Shown piece after piece: positions 11,379 to 20,210 of a DNA stretch of 48,933 nt (position 1 is its first letter; every line of letters begins with the position of its first letter). Below the pieces are notes generated by a model. That model saw only the letters and a list, made by a program, of their open reading frames with translations, was not told the origin of the DNA and made no database searches. The position numbers were made by a program, and so were the translations under genes. This DNA comes from Alphaproteobacteria bacterium (GTDB lineage: Bacteria; Pseudomonadota; Alphaproteobacteria; ATCC43930; CGMCC-115725): contig JASHNY010000095.1 in the NCBI GenBank assembly GCA_030041385.1, positions 1 through 48,933 on the forward strand, written 5' to 3'.

Positions 11379-12101
11379 ATGATCGATCTGCATTACTGGC
11401 CGACCCCCAACGGCAAGAAAGTGACGATCCTGCTCGAGGAAGCCGGGGTCGAGTACAAGATCATCCCGTGCAATATCCAACGGGGAGACCAATTCACCCC
11501 CGAATTCCTCAAGATGAACCCGAACCACCGCATGCCGGTGATGGTCGATCATGCACCAAAGGGCGGCGGGGCCCCGATCAGCGTGTTCGAATCCGGGGCG
11601 ATCATGATGTACATCGCCGAAAAGGTCGGCAAATTCTGGCCGCAGGATGTGCGCGGCAAGTACGAGGTCACGCAATGGGTCATGTGGCAGATGGCCAACC
11701 AGGGGCCTAAGCTCGGCGAATGCGGCCATTTCCGGCGCGCCGGACCCGAGGCCGGCGATCTTAGCTATGCCATCCGCCGCTTTACCGACGAGGCCAACCG
11801 GCTCTACGGCGTGCTCAACAATCGGCTGTACCGGAGCCGCTATCTCTGTGGCGATGAATACACGATTGCCGACATGATCTCGTATCCGTGGACCGTGAAC
11901 TGGAAGGCGCAGGGCCAGGACATCGACGAGTTCAAATATTTCAAGCGCTGGTTCGAGGAGATCGGCGAACGCCCGGCGGTCAAGCGCGGCATGGCGGTCG
12001 GCGCTAATTTGCCGCCGGACCCGGCGAGCCTTTCCGACGAGGAGCGCGCCGCGATCAGGAAGCGCATGTACAACCAGCGCGCGATCCCGGTGCCGGCTTA
12101 A
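11379..12101 (+). CDS. Glutathione S-transferase (YfcG/Nu-class-like)
   Basis: This 240-residue protein has an N-terminal thioredoxin-fold domain beginning MIDLHYWPTPNGKKVTILLEE, with the NPNHRMPVMVDH cis-proline loop and the ESGAIMMYIAEK glutathione-binding segment. A helical C-terminal domain contains YLCGDEYTIADMISYPW. This matches the YfcG/YghU (Nu-class) group, whose members bind two glutathiones and show disulfide reductase activity. That activity is inferred from the family. A GAAAGGAAACC ribosome-binding region precedes the ATG. It is transcribed away from the LLM gene at 10141-11184. Confidence 0.9.
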   Translation: MIDLHYWPTPNGKKVTILLEEAGVEYKIIPCNIQRGDQFTPEFLKMNPNHRMPVMVDHAPKGGGAPISVFESGAIMMYIAEKVGKFWPQDVRGKYEVTQWVMWQMANQGPKLGECGHFRRAGPEAGDLSYAIRRFTDEANRLYGVLNNRLYRSRYLCGDEYTIADMISYPWTVNWKAQGQDIDEFKYFKRWFEEIGERPAVKRGMAVGANLPPDPASLSDEERAAIRKRMYNQRAIPVPA

Positions 12102-12129
12102 AGGAGCGCGGGCGTCCGGCCCGCAACCC

Positions 12130-12690
12130 ATGCCAAACCCCGGTCCCGGCCCGTCATTGCGCGCCATTCCCGAAGGCGACAACCGCGAGCGCCTGATCTG
12201 CGCCGAATGCGGCTACATCCTCTATGACAACCCGAAGGTGGTCGTCGGCTCGGTCGCCCGCTGGGGCGAAAAAATTCTGCTGTGCCGCCGCGCGATCGAC
12301 CCGCGCAAGGGGTTTTGGACCCTGCCCGCGGGCTATCTCGAACTCAACGAATCGACCAGCGCAGGCGCCGAGCGCGAGGCGTGGGAAGAAGCGCGCGCCC
12401 GGATCGAGATCGAAGGGCTGCTCGCGGTCTACGACATCCCGCGGCTGTCTCAGGTGCAGCTGGTCTACCGCGCCCGGCTCGTCGATGCGGCAGTCGAGCC
12501 CGGGCCGGAAAGTCTCGAAGTGGGGCTTTTCGGCTGGGACGAAATCCCGTGGGACGACATCGCCTTCCCCTCGGTACGCTGGGCGCTTCACCACGAGCGC
12601 GAGGCCCAGGCGAGCGGCAATCTGTCCGCTCATATCGGCCTGCCGCCGGGCTTCCCGCCGTCCGACCCGACGGCGCCGCAGGGGTTGTAG
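12130..12690 (+). CDS. Nudix hydrolase with N-terminal zinc-ribbon-like segment
   Basis: This 186-residue protein contains CAECGYILYDNPKVVVG, typical of Nudix proteins with an N-terminal zinc ribbon; only one CxxC pair is visible. The Nudix box runs GYLELNE...REAWEEARA. The usual glycine after EE is replaced, which is a habit of this subfamily rather than damage. Such enzymes hydrolyse nucleoside diphosphate-X compounds (NADH, ADP-ribose or related), but the substrate cannot be read from the sequence. It lies 28 nt downstream of the GST gene and is likely co-transcribed with it. Confidence 0.87.
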   Translation: MPNPGPGPSLRAIPEGDNRERLICAECGYILYDNPKVVVGSVARWGEKILLCRRAIDPRKGFWTLPAGYLELNESTSAGAEREAWEEARARIEIEGLLAVYDIPRLSQVQLVYRARLVDAAVEPGPESLEVGLFGWDEIPWDDIAFPSVRWALHHEREAQASGNLSAHIGLPPGFPPSDPTAPQGL

Positions 12691-12795
12691 CGGCCGCGAA
12701 AATCGCCATCGACCTGTAACCGGGCGGTCATCGAACCGGTGTTTACCGAGCCGGTTTCACCTCACCCCGTCGATCGGCAACAGGGACGAGCGGCC

Positions 12796-13452
12796 ATGGA
12801 GTTCGATGCTGCGAAGATCCACTACATCCCGACGACCGGGGTGCGGCGAGTCGTCGAAACGCCGCTTGTCGCCGCCACGGATGAGGCGCTGAAGGGGTAT
12901 GGCTGCCTCGTCGAGACCCCGACCACCTTCCCGATCGAGATCGTGCGCTGGCCGGCTCAGGGATGGCGCCCGGTCGACGACGGCTCGGGTGACCAGGCCG
13001 GCGTGGCCGAGGGGATTTTCGAATTCTGGTGGAAGGGCGAAACGCTGTTCGCCCGCAACAACGCCGTCGGCGACAGCTATCTGTTCGCGTGGAGCACCTG
13101 GCCCGAAGAGGCGGCCGGCGACGGGCCGTCAACGGCGCGGGAGCGCGCCTTGGTGTGGCGCGCCAACTACCACCCCGACGGCGGCCAACTGTTCTACCCG
13201 ATGGGAGGCCAGGGCTTTGTCGTGCCGCTCGCCCTCCCGGGCGACGACGTAACGCCGGAGCGCTTCGTCAGCTTTCGGTGCGACGGCAGCTGCGGGCTTT
13301 ACATCCACCCCAACATCTGGCACGGCGCGGTGGTGCCGCTCGACGACCGGGCCGAGCTGCTCGACCGGCAGGGCCGCGTGCATGCCCGCGTCTCGGTCGA
13401 TTTCGCCAAGGAATTCGGGTGCTATCTCGGCGTGCCGCTGCGCCAGCCCTGA
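12796..13452 (+). CDS. Ureidoglycolate lyase (AllA)-like cupin protein
   Basis: This 218-residue protein has the cupin-type AllA signature GLYIHPNIWHGAVVPLDD, preceded by FVSFRCDG. AllA releases urea from ureidoglycolate in purine/allantoin breakdown. The protein is longer than typical AllA (about 160 residues), with an extra N-terminal part, and no other allantoin genes are nearby, so the substrate may differ. The ATG at 12796 (MEFDAAKIHYIPTTG) is chosen over one 57 nt upstream because homology-like sequence starts there. It converges on ftsY with only 4 bp between the stop codons. Confidence 0.6.
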   Translation: MEFDAAKIHYIPTTGVRRVVETPLVAATDEALKGYGCLVETPTTFPIEIVRWPAQGWRPVDDGSGDQAGVAEGIFEFWWKGETLFARNNAVGDSYLFAWSTWPEEAAGDGPSTARERALVWRANYHPDGGQLFYPMGGQGFVVPLALPGDDVTPERFVSFRCDGSCGLYIHPNIWHGAVVPLDDRAELLDRQGRVHARVSVDFAKEFGCYLGVPLRQP

Positions 13453-13456
13453 GAGG

Positions 13457-14473
13457 TCACGCCTCCAGCCCGACGAGGCTGCGCGCATACGGCTCGGCCT
13501 CGAACGGACGCAGGTCTTCGGCGCTTTCGCCCACCCCGATCAGGTGGATCGGGATGCCGTACTTCTCGGCCAGCGAGACCAGGACGCCGCCCTTGGCGGT
13601 GCCGTCGAGCTTGGTCATCACGATGCCGGTGACGCCGACCATCTGGCGGAAGATTTCGGCCTGCGCATGCGCGTTCTGCCCGACCGTGGCGTCGAGCACC
13701 AGCAGCACAGCGTGCGGTGCGCCCGGGTCGAGTTTTTTCAGCACCCGCACGATCTTCTGCAACTCGGCCATCAGGTCGGCCTTGTTGTGGAGGCGCCCGG
13801 CAGTATCGATCAGCAGAACGTCGGCGCCGTCGCGCCGCGCCATTTCCAGGGCGTCGTAAGCAAGCCCGGCGGCGTCGGCGCCTTGCGGCCTTGTGATCAC
13901 CGGGCAGCCCGCACGCTCGCCCCAAATCTGCAATTGTTCGACCGCGGCGGCGCGGAACGTGTCGCCGGCCGCGAGCACGACGCGCCGGCCCTCGTCCTGG
14001 TAGCGCCGGGCGAGCTTGCCGATCGTCGTGGTCTTGCCGCTGCCGTTGACGCCGATGACCAGGATCACGAACGGCTTCTTGGCAACATCGAGGGCGAGCG
14101 GCTTTTGCACCGGTTGGACCAGCCGGACCACCTCGGTCGCCAATGCGCCGCGGACCTCCTCGGGCGAAACCTCCTGGCCGAACCGCGTCTTGCGCAAGGC
14201 GTCGACCACCTCTTCGGCGACACCGACCCCCATGTCGCTGGCGATCAGCAGGTCCTCCAGCTCGCCGAGTGCGACATCGTCGAGCCGGCGGCGGGTAAAG
14301 ATCGCATTGATGCCGTCGGTCAGCCGCGCCGAGCTTTTCGCCAGCCCGGCACGCAACCGGGAAAACCAGCCGCGGCGCTCGTCCTCCGCCGGTTCCGCGG
14401 GCGGCGGCGGTGCCGTCGGCTCGGGCGGAGCCGCGTCCTCTGCCGCGGGCGTGCTGCGCCACCACGACCTCAT
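13457..14473 (-). CDS. ftsY: Signal recognition particle receptor FtsY
   Basis: FtsY is the SRP receptor GTPase that delivers ribosome-nascent chain complexes to SecYEG at the inner membrane. The 338-residue protein has a short Pro/Ala/Glu-rich N-terminal region, the helical N domain, and an NG GTPase domain with GVNGSGKTTTIGKLA, AGDTFRAAAVEQL, DTAGRLHN and TKLDGTAKGG. The acidic A domain is short, as in many alphaproteobacteria. The ATG at 14473 overlaps the mtaB TGA (ATGA), so it is preferred over a GTG 9 nt upstream. Confidence 0.96.
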   Translation of the reverse strand: MRSWWRSTPAAEDAAPPEPTAPPPPAEPAEDERRGWFSRLRAGLAKSSARLTDGINAIFTRRRLDDVALGELEDLLIASDMGVGVAEEVVDALRKTRFGQEVSPEEVRGALATEVVRLVQPVQKPLALDVAKKPFVILVIGVNGSGKTTTIGKLARRYQDEGRRVVLAAGDTFRAAAVEQLQIWGERAGCPVITRPQGADAAGLAYDALEMARRDGADVLLIDTAGRLHNKADLMAELQKIVRVLKKLDPGAPHAVLLVLDATVGQNAHAQAEIFRQMVGVTGIVMTKLDGTAKGGVLVSLAEKYGIPIHLIGVGESAEDLRPFEAEPYARSLVGLEA

Positions 14474-15750
14474 GGCGACCACACTCCGATCAGCCGACCG
14501 GCGGCAGCGTCGACAAACCGCATCTTCTGCACCGTGCCGGCCACCCCACCCGCGGGCAGATCGACCGCGGCATAAAACGCGGCGCGGCCGATACCGGGGC
14601 GCTCGACAAGGACCTCGCCGAAATGACCAATTCGTGAACTAAGTTCGCGCATAAGCCGTGCCGATCCCGCCTGCCGCAGCCGCGCCGCGCGCTCGCGAAC
14701 GACCGGACCGGGCACCGGCGGCATTCGCGCCGCCGGCGTCCCTGACCGCGGGCTGTATGGAAAGACATGCAGGAAGGCGATGCCGCATTCCTCGACCAGA
14801 TCGAGGCTGCGGCGGAACATGTCGTCATTCTCGGTCGGGAAACCGGCGATCAGGTCGGCCCCGATCGCGACGTCGGGCCGCAAATCCCGCGCCCGTGCTG
14901 CGACCGCGACCGCCTGCGCGCGGGTGTGGCGCCGCTTCATGCGCTTCAGCACGAGATCGTCGCCGGCCTGCAATGACAGATGCAGATGCGGCATCAGCCG
15001 TGCGTCATTGCCAAACACTTGCCACAGCTCGCCGTCGATTTCGCCAGGGTCGAGCGAGGACAATCTGAGGCGCGGCAATTCCGGCACTGCCGCGAGCAGC
15101 CGCCGCACCATCTGGCCGAGGCTCGGCCGCCCTGGCAGATCGGCGCCGTATGCGGTCAGGTCGACGCCGGTGAGGACGATCTCGCGGCAACCCGCGGCCA
15201 CCAGCCTGCGGACATCCCCGGCGATCCTGCCGATCGGCACTGAGCGGCTGGCGCCGCGGGCATACGGAATGATGCAAAACGTGCAACGGTGGTCGCAGCC
15301 TTGCTGCACCTGTACATAGGCGCGGGTGCGAACGCGGCCGGTCTCCCCCGCCTCGCTCGCGCCCTCGGCCGGACGCGGGGAAGGCGGCAGCGCGGCAATC
15401 TGCTCGACGGTTCCCGGCGCCGGCTCGCAAGAGAGGTTTGTGCCGGGGGTCGCAGCATAACTCTCCGCCTTCAGCTTCGCCGCGTTGTCCAGCACGACAT
15501 CGGCGATCGGCGCGTACGTCTCGGGCGCCAGCGTCGCGGCACAACCGGTGACGATGATGCGTCGCCCCGGATGCTCGCGCCGGGCGCGGCGGATCGCCTG
15601 TCGCGCCTGCCGCTCCGCCTCGGCGGTCACCGCGCAGGTATTGACGATGATCGCGTCGGCCAGCCCGGCCGCACCGGCGGCCGCGCGCATGATTTCGCTC
15701 TCGAGGGCGTTGAGGCGGCAGCCGAAGGTGATGATGTCGAGGCCGGCCAT
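14470..15750 (-). CDS. mtaB: tRNA t6A37 methylthiotransferase MtaB
   Basis: MtaB is a radical-SAM enzyme that adds a methylthio group to t6A at position 37 of tRNA. The 426-residue protein shows an N-terminal UPF0004 domain (ITFGCRLNALESE, VNTCAVTAEAE, VTGCAA with its three cysteines) and a radical-SAM motif GCDHRCTFCIIPYARG. A C-terminal TRAM-like region ends GRLIGVWSP. The ATG at 15750 lies 1 bp after the dapF stop; a GTG at 15759 is a weaker alternative. The order dapF-mtaB-ftsY is common in alphaproteobacteria. Confidence 0.94.
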   Translation of the reverse strand: MAGLDIITFGCRLNALESEIMRAAAGAAGLADAIIVNTCAVTAEAERQARQAIRRARREHPGRRIIVTGCAATLAPETYAPIADVVLDNAAKLKAESYAATPGTNLSCEPAPGTVEQIAALPPSPRPAEGASEAGETGRVRTRAYVQVQQGCDHRCTFCIIPYARGASRSVPIGRIAGDVRRLVAAGCREIVLTGVDLTAYGADLPGRPSLGQMVRRLLAAVPELPRLRLSSLDPGEIDGELWQVFGNDARLMPHLHLSLQAGDDLVLKRMKRRHTRAQAVAVAARARDLRPDVAIGADLIAGFPTENDDMFRRSLDLVEECGIAFLHVFPYSPRSGTPAARMPPVPGPVVRERAARLRQAGSARLMRELSSRIGHFGEVLVERPGIGRAAFYAAVDLPAGGVAGTVQKMRFVDAAAGRLIGVWSP

Positions 15751-15751
15751 G

Positions 15752-16588
15752 TCAGCCACCGATCAGCGCCGCGTCGAAACTCCCGGTGAAACTCTCCACC
15801 GCCGGGCCGGTCATGACGACGCGGTTGTCGTCGCGCCACGCGATCGAGAGGCTGCCGCCATCGACGACGACCGTCGCGGCCCGGCCGCAAAGCCCGCGGC
15901 GATGGGCCGCGACCAGCGCAGCGCAGGCGCCGCTGCCGCAGGCACGGGTGATGCCGGCGCCGCGTTCCCAGACCCGGAGCCGGATCGTGTCAGGGCCGGC
16001 GATGGCGGCGACGCCGATATTGGCCCGCTGCGGGAACAGCTCGTGATGTTCCAGCGTCGGGCCCAGCTTAGCCAAGTCGATGGTTTCCACCTGCGCGACG
16101 AAGAATGTCGCATGCGGGTTGCCGATATTGGTGCACACCGGCTCGGCAAGCGGCCCCAGCACCAGGTCAGCGCGATCGGTATTCATGGCGCGCGCCAGCG
16201 GGATGTCGCGCCAGCCGGTGCGCACCTCGCCCATATCGACCGCGACCTGCCCGCCTGCCAGCAGCTCCGCGGCAAGCAGGCCGGCGACGGTCTCGATCTT
16301 CAGCCGCGATGCCCCGGTTTCGCGCGCCAGCAGCGCGGCGATGCAGCGCGTGGCGTTGCCGCAGGCCTCGGCTTCGCTGCCGTCGGCGTTAAGAATGCGC
16401 ATAAAGGCCTGCGCCCGGGGATCGCGCGGCGCCTCGATCACGATGATCTGGTCGCAGCCGATGCCGGTATGACGATCGGCCAGCACCGGCGCCGCCGCGG
16501 CCGGAATCGCCGCGTCGCTGCGGCGGCGGTCGAGCACGACAAAATCGTTGCCGCAGCCGTGCATCTTACGAAAGGGGATCCGATCCAT
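15752..16588 (-). CDS. dapF: Diaminopimelate epimerase
   Basis: DapF converts LL- to meso-diaminopimelate for lysine and peptidoglycan synthesis. The 278-residue protein begins MDRIPFRKMHGCGNDFVVLD. It carries both catalytic cysteine motifs, EACGNATRC and TRACGSGACAAL, as well as the TGIGCDQ and NIGNPHATFF segments. Length and motifs are normal. It is the first gene of the three-gene unit with mtaB and ftsY. Confidence 0.96.
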   Translation of the reverse strand: MDRIPFRKMHGCGNDFVVLDRRRSDAAIPAAAAPVLADRHTGIGCDQIIVIEAPRDPRAQAFMRILNADGSEAEACGNATRCIAALLARETGASRLKIETVAGLLAAELLAGGQVAVDMGEVRTGWRDIPLARAMNTDRADLVLGPLAEPVCTNIGNPHATFFVAQVETIDLAKLGPTLEHHELFPQRANIGVAAIAGPDTIRLRVWERGAGITRACGSGACAALVAAHRRGLCGRAATVVVDGGSLSIAWRDDNRVVMTGPAVESFTGSFDAALIGG

Positions 16589-16642
16589 CGCGCCGCTTAT
16601 ATGGCGGGCCGACGGCCGCTGTCCAACGCGCTGCGGCAGATT

Positions 16643-17137
16643 CTAGCCCCGTCCGCTCGCCTTTGCCGGCCGGTGCTGCGCGACCGCATGCCGGGTCTTG
16701 CGGCCCGCCACGGCATGGCTGAGCGGATGCGTCGTGCGGCGGTGCCGCTCGACCCGGTGCTCTGCCGTTCGCGACGAGCGGCGCTGCCGCGGCAGCGCGG
16801 CGTGATGCTGCGTCGGCCGAGCGCGGCGATGGTGCGATGTCGCCGCCCGCCGATGGCGGCCGCGGGGGTGGTGGTGCTCGGCGGCATGGTGCGGCGGACT
16901 CGGCCGGCGCGGGGCGGCCGACACGCTGCTGCCGCGCGGCGGCGCTGTCGTATCAGGACCAAGGAACGGCTCGGATTCGTCGTTGAAATAGCCGGGCACG
17001 CTGCTCGGCGGGGTGAAGTTCTTGCTGCCGGCCGGGGACATGTCGGCGGCGCCGGCGGGCCGGCCCGCGACGATCATCGCGACGGCAACGAGCCAGGCCA
17101 GGATGCAGCGGCGCAACAGACGGGCCATCCTTTCCAT
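16643..17137 (-). CDS. Hypothetical secreted His/Arg/Pro-rich protein
   Basis: This 164-residue ORF begins MERMARLLRRCILAWLVAVA and has a clear signal peptide, with likely cleavage after GRPAGA near residue 30. The mature part is low complexity, rich in His, Arg, Pro and Ser, and contains no domain I recognise. A second start (ATG at 17128) is possible. The signal peptide and continuous frame support a real gene, but the biased composition in a high-GC genome lowers confidence. A periplasmic metal-binding role for the histidines is conceivable only as speculation. Confidence 0.5.
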   Translation of the reverse strand: MERMARLLRRCILAWLVAVAMIVAGRPAGAADMSPAGSKNFTPPSSVPGYFNDESEPFLGPDTTAPPRGSSVSAAPRRPSPPHHAAEHHHPRGRHRRAATSHHRRARPTQHHAALPRQRRSSRTAEHRVERHRRTTHPLSHAVAGRKTRHAVAQHRPAKASGRG

Positions 17138-17183
17138 AGCCGAGATTGGGCAGGAGGTGGAGCGGGACCGGCAGCAGGCCGGA

Positions 17184-17819
17184 TCAGACCTTGGCCTGCC
17201 ATTCCGCCAGGGTCATCCGCTCCATCAGGAACAGGTCGGTGGTGCGCGCATACCAGCCGCGCCCGTGCATGCGGCCGATCAGCCCGATCTCGTCGGTCTT
17301 GACGTAGAGTTTTTCGAGGTCGATCAGGTCGTCCCGGACGTGGATATGAATCACCCGCCCGACCTCCAGCGTCGAGCGCGACCCCAGCGACAGGCCCGTG
17401 ATGCGCCGGCACTCGAAGCTGACCGGGGATTCCGCGATCCGCGGTGCGCGGCACTCCACCGAGGGCGTCGTGTGCAATCTGGCCATCTCCAATTCGCCGA
17501 TCTCGCTCGGGAAATCGACCGCGCAGACGTTCATGCGCTCGGCCAGCGCCTCGTCGACAAGGTTGACGACGAACTCGCCGCTGTCACGGATGTTGCGCTC
17601 GGTGTCCTTGTAGCCGTCGCCGCCGTTGACGCCGGGGCTGATGCCGAGCACGACGACCGGCGGCACCGAACTGACGGCGTTGAAAAAGCTGAACGGCGCG
17701 GCGTTGACGTTGCCGGCCCGATCGACCGTCGTGGCGAGCGCGATGGGGCGCGGCACCACGGTGGAAACCAGCAGCTTATAGCCGTCCGCCGCCGGAATTT
17801 GCGCCAGGTCGAAATGCAT
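17184..17819 (-). CDS. Flavin reductase-like (DIM6/NTAB) FMN-binding protein
   Basis: This 211-residue protein belongs to the split-barrel flavin reductase family. It begins MHFDLAQIPAADGYKLL and contains STVVPRPIALATTVDRAGN, NAAPFSFFNAVSSVPPVVV, and a GEFVVNLVDEALAERM segment. Family members reduce flavin with NAD(P)H or bind FMN for oxygenases. The ATG at 17819 has a GGAGGG ribosome-binding site 6 nt upstream and is preferred over an in-frame start 66 nt earlier. It might supply reduced flavin to enzymes such as the LLM monooxygenases 6-8 kb away, but nothing in the sequence links them. Confidence 0.85.
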   Translation of the reverse strand: MHFDLAQIPAADGYKLLVSTVVPRPIALATTVDRAGNVNAAPFSFFNAVSSVPPVVVLGISPGVNGGDGYKDTERNIRDSGEFVVNLVDEALAERMNVCAVDFPSEIGELEMARLHTTPSVECRAPRIAESPVSFECRRITGLSLGSRSTLEVGRVIHIHVRDDLIDLEKLYVKTDEIGLIGRMHGRGWYARTTDLFLMERMTLAEWQAKV

Positions 17820-17925
17820 GAAGAACCCTCCGCCGCTGCTTGCCCGGAGGGTATAATCGGTCGCCGCCGCCGGCGCTATCGACAAGCCGCCGGCGCTTTG
17901 TTATAGACCGCGGCCTTCCCGCGCC

Positions 17926-18001
<76 letters not shown>

Positions 18002-18123
18002 ATTTTTTCAATGCGTTGTGAGGCAAACCGGTCGGGCGGGCCGGCCCGTTTCCGCGCGGAGCCGATGCGGACCGCGCAACCGGCATGTCGTTGGTGTTGG
18101 GGCCAAGATCGAGCGGTGCTCCA

Positions 18124-18270
18124 ATGCACAAGGTCGCGCTCATCGTCGTCGGCATGGTGCTGGCGTTCTGCATTGCCGCAATCATCCTGCGGCTGTCCCA
18201 GGAACCACCAGCGCCGCGGCCAGGCCAGCAGATCATCCCGCCCGCCGCCACACCGCGGGCGCCGCGCTGA
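18124..18270 (+). CDS. Small single-pass membrane protein, hypothetical
   Basis: This 48-residue ORF starts MHKVALIVVGMVLAFCIAA, one hydrophobic helix, followed by a Pro/Arg-rich tail. It could be a small inner-membrane protein. No family is recognised. The hydrophobic N terminus and clean ATG are the only support. Confidence 0.4.
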   Translation: MHKVALIVVGMVLAFCIAAIILRLSQEPPAPRPGQQIIPPAATPRAPR

Positions 18271-18409
18271 GCACAGCCCTCGCTCGCCGCGCGTGACGGC
18301 ATCCGAAAACCCAGCGTGTTCGCGCTGAGGCCAATCCTGGACCGCGCTCCCTATTTACCACTGCTTTGCTGTTGCGCGAGCGTGGACCAGCGCTTCAGCG
18401 CGAGAGGCG

Positions 18410-18643
18410 CTAATCACCGGTGTCTTCAATTGCTGATCTATAATACGAGTAAGGGGAGTAGTACCGCATATATTCCTGGTGATACCAGGCCCTCCAGCGC
18501 TGACAATAGTCAGAGTCATGCGAATTGCTGCAACCGACCGGCGGATGCGCTAGCGGAGGACTTGGTGCGCATGCTAGCAGGCCGCCCGCGACTGCAACCA
18601 TTGCCGCCAGGGTGCGGAGCTTGAAGCAACTGGCAATCGACAT
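18410..18643 (-). CDS. Small tyrosine-rich lipoprotein, hypothetical
   Basis: From the ATG at 18643 a 77-residue protein reads through a lipoprotein signal peptide with lipobox LLAC (Cys25), following a hydrophobic stretch TLAAMVAVAGG. A GGAGG ribosome-binding site lies 6 nt before the ATG, which fixes the start inside a longer open frame. The mature part has two further cysteines (CSNSHDSDYC) and a Tyr/Arg-rich tail (MRYYSPYSYYR). It is probably anchored in the outer or inner membrane facing the periplasm. Function unknown. Confidence 0.6.
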   Translation of the reverse strand: MSIASCFKLRTLAAMVAVAGGLLACAPSPPLAHPPVGCSNSHDSDYCQRWRAWYHQEYMRYYSPYSYYRSAIEDTGD

Positions 18644-18881
18644 CGCTGCCTCCGTTCCAAGACCGCCGATCCCAAGTATCTGTGAAGCGGAGCGCGCGCC
18701 CAAGCAAAAGCCCGGCACGAGGCCAGGCCGGTTCGACGGAAATCGAGGATCGGCCACGGCTCGACCACCGCGACCGTCAGCCCGGCGTTCGCGCGCCGGC
18801 TGCCCTTTACGATCTCCCGGCGGCTCGCCGATACTGCCGGAGGACGCGACCTGGTTTGCCTGGTTTCGGAGGAGCTGCCCG

Positions 18882-19337
18882 ATGCATGCCCATCGCCTGA
18901 ACGCCTATGAGATTGCCCCGGACGGAATGAGGGCGCTGCGCAATGTCGAGGCCTACCTGCACCAGTCCACGCTCGGCCCGCAATTGATCGAGCTGGTCAA
19001 GATGCGCGCCTCGCAGATCAATGGCTGCGCCTACTGCCTCGACATGCACAGCAAGACGCTGCGCAAGAACGGCGAGAGCGAGCAGCGCCTCTATCTGCTG
19101 AACGGATGGCGCGAATCGCCGCTCTACACGCCGCGCGAGCGGGCGGCGCTGGCCTGGACCGACGCGCTGACCCGCATCGCCGAAGCCCACCCGTCGGATG
19201 CGCTGTATGACGAAGTGCGCCGGCATTTCGACGAGAAGGAAGTGGTCGATCTGACCACGTTGGTCGGCATGATCAATACGTGGAACCGGCTGGCGATCAG
19301 CCTGGGCTACGAACACCCGGCCGGCGCCGGCTCCTGA
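18882..19337 (+). CDS. AhpD-like carboxymuconolactone decarboxylase family protein
   Basis: This 151-residue protein carries the family signature NGCAYCLDMHSKTLRKNGE, in which CxxC followed by His resembles the alkylhydroperoxidase AhpD active site. The preceding VKMRASQI and following ERAALAWTDALTRI segments also match. Such proteins act as peroxidases or disulfide reductases with unknown partners. The ATG at 18882 has a GGAGGAG ribosome-binding site. The gene converges on bdhA with a 19-bp gap. Confidence 0.88.
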   Translation: MHAHRLNAYEIAPDGMRALRNVEAYLHQSTLGPQLIELVKMRASQINGCAYCLDMHSKTLRKNGESEQRLYLLNGWRESPLYTPRERAALAWTDALTRIAEAHPSDALYDEVRRHFDEKEVVDLTTLVGMINTWNRLAISLGYEHPAGAGS

Positions 19338-19356
19338 GCACGACGGCGACGGGCTG

Positions 19357-20139
19357 CTACTGCGCGACCCAGCCGCCGTCGATCGACAAGGCCGCACCGG
19401 TCATCGTCGAGGCGCCGTCGCCGCACAGGAACACCGCCAGCGCGGCGATCTTTTCCGGCGTCGTAAAGTCGAGCATCGGCTGCTTTTCGCGCAGCAGGTC
19501 GGCGCTCGCCTGCGCCACCGGGATGCCCTGCGCCGCGGCCCGCGCCGCGATCTGCTGCTCGACCAGCGGGGTCAGCACCCAACCGGGGCAGATTGCATTG
19601 CAGGTGACGCCGCCATTCGCCGCCTCGATCGCGATCACCTTGGTGAGCCCGACCAGCCCGTGCTTGGCCGTGACATAGGCGGCCTTCTCGCCGCTGGCGA
19701 CGAGCCCGTGGGCCGAGGCGATATTGATGATGCGCCCCCATTTGCGGCCCAGCATGTGCGGCAATGCCGCCTTGGCCGCGTGAAACGCCGCGGACAGGTT
19801 GATGGCGAGGACCGCGTCCCATTTCTCGTCGGGGAAGTCGACCACCTTGGCGACATGCTGGATGCCGGCATTGTTGACGAGGATGTCGACGCCGCCGAAT
19901 TGGCGCACCGTCGTCGCGACCAGGTCGCGGATTTCGGCCGGCCTGGTCATATCGGCGCCGTGGTAGCCGGCGCGGATGCGATGCCGCTCGGCAAGCCCGG
20001 CGCGCAATTGCTCGATCTGCCCGGCATCGCCAAAGCCGTTCAGCATCACATCGCAGCCCTCGGCGGCCAGCGCGGCGGCGATCGCCATCCCGATTCCGCT
20101 GGTCGAGCCGGTAACGATCGCCGTCTTTCCGTTCAGCAT
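19357..20139 (-). CDS. bdhA: 3-hydroxybutyrate dehydrogenase
   Basis: This is a 260-residue SDR that interconverts 3-hydroxybutyrate and acetoacetate with NAD. It is typical of organisms that use polyhydroxybutyrate or ketone bodies. The sequence has TGSTSGIGMAIA, VNNAGIQHV and catalytic YVTAKHGLVGLTK. Segments characteristic of this subfamily are CNAICPGWVLTPLVEQQI and a C-terminal SIDGGWVAQ. The ATG at 20139 has GAGAGG upstream and is preferred over a start 66 nt earlier. Confidence 0.9.
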   Translation of the reverse strand: MLNGKTAIVTGSTSGIGMAIAAALAAEGCDVMLNGFGDAGQIEQLRAGLAERHRIRAGYHGADMTRPAEIRDLVATTVRQFGGVDILVNNAGIQHVAKVVDFPDEKWDAVLAINLSAAFHAAKAALPHMLGRKWGRIINIASAHGLVASGEKAAYVTAKHGLVGLTKVIAIEAANGGVTCNAICPGWVLTPLVEQQIAARAAAQGIPVAQASADLLREKQPMLDFTTPEKIAALAVFLCGDGASTMTGAALSIDGGWVAQ

Positions 20140-20210
20140 GCCGTCCTCTCTTTGGAAAACCTCGCCGGATCCTGTTTGCATCGGCGCCGATGCCGGGCTA
20201 AGCAAGGCGG

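Noticed and set aside
12316-12411. The Nudix box of the 186-residue protein lacks the usual glycine after EE (EEARA).
   Set aside because: The related Nudix subfamily with a zinc ribbon commonly reads EEAxA here, so this is a family trait and not inactivation.
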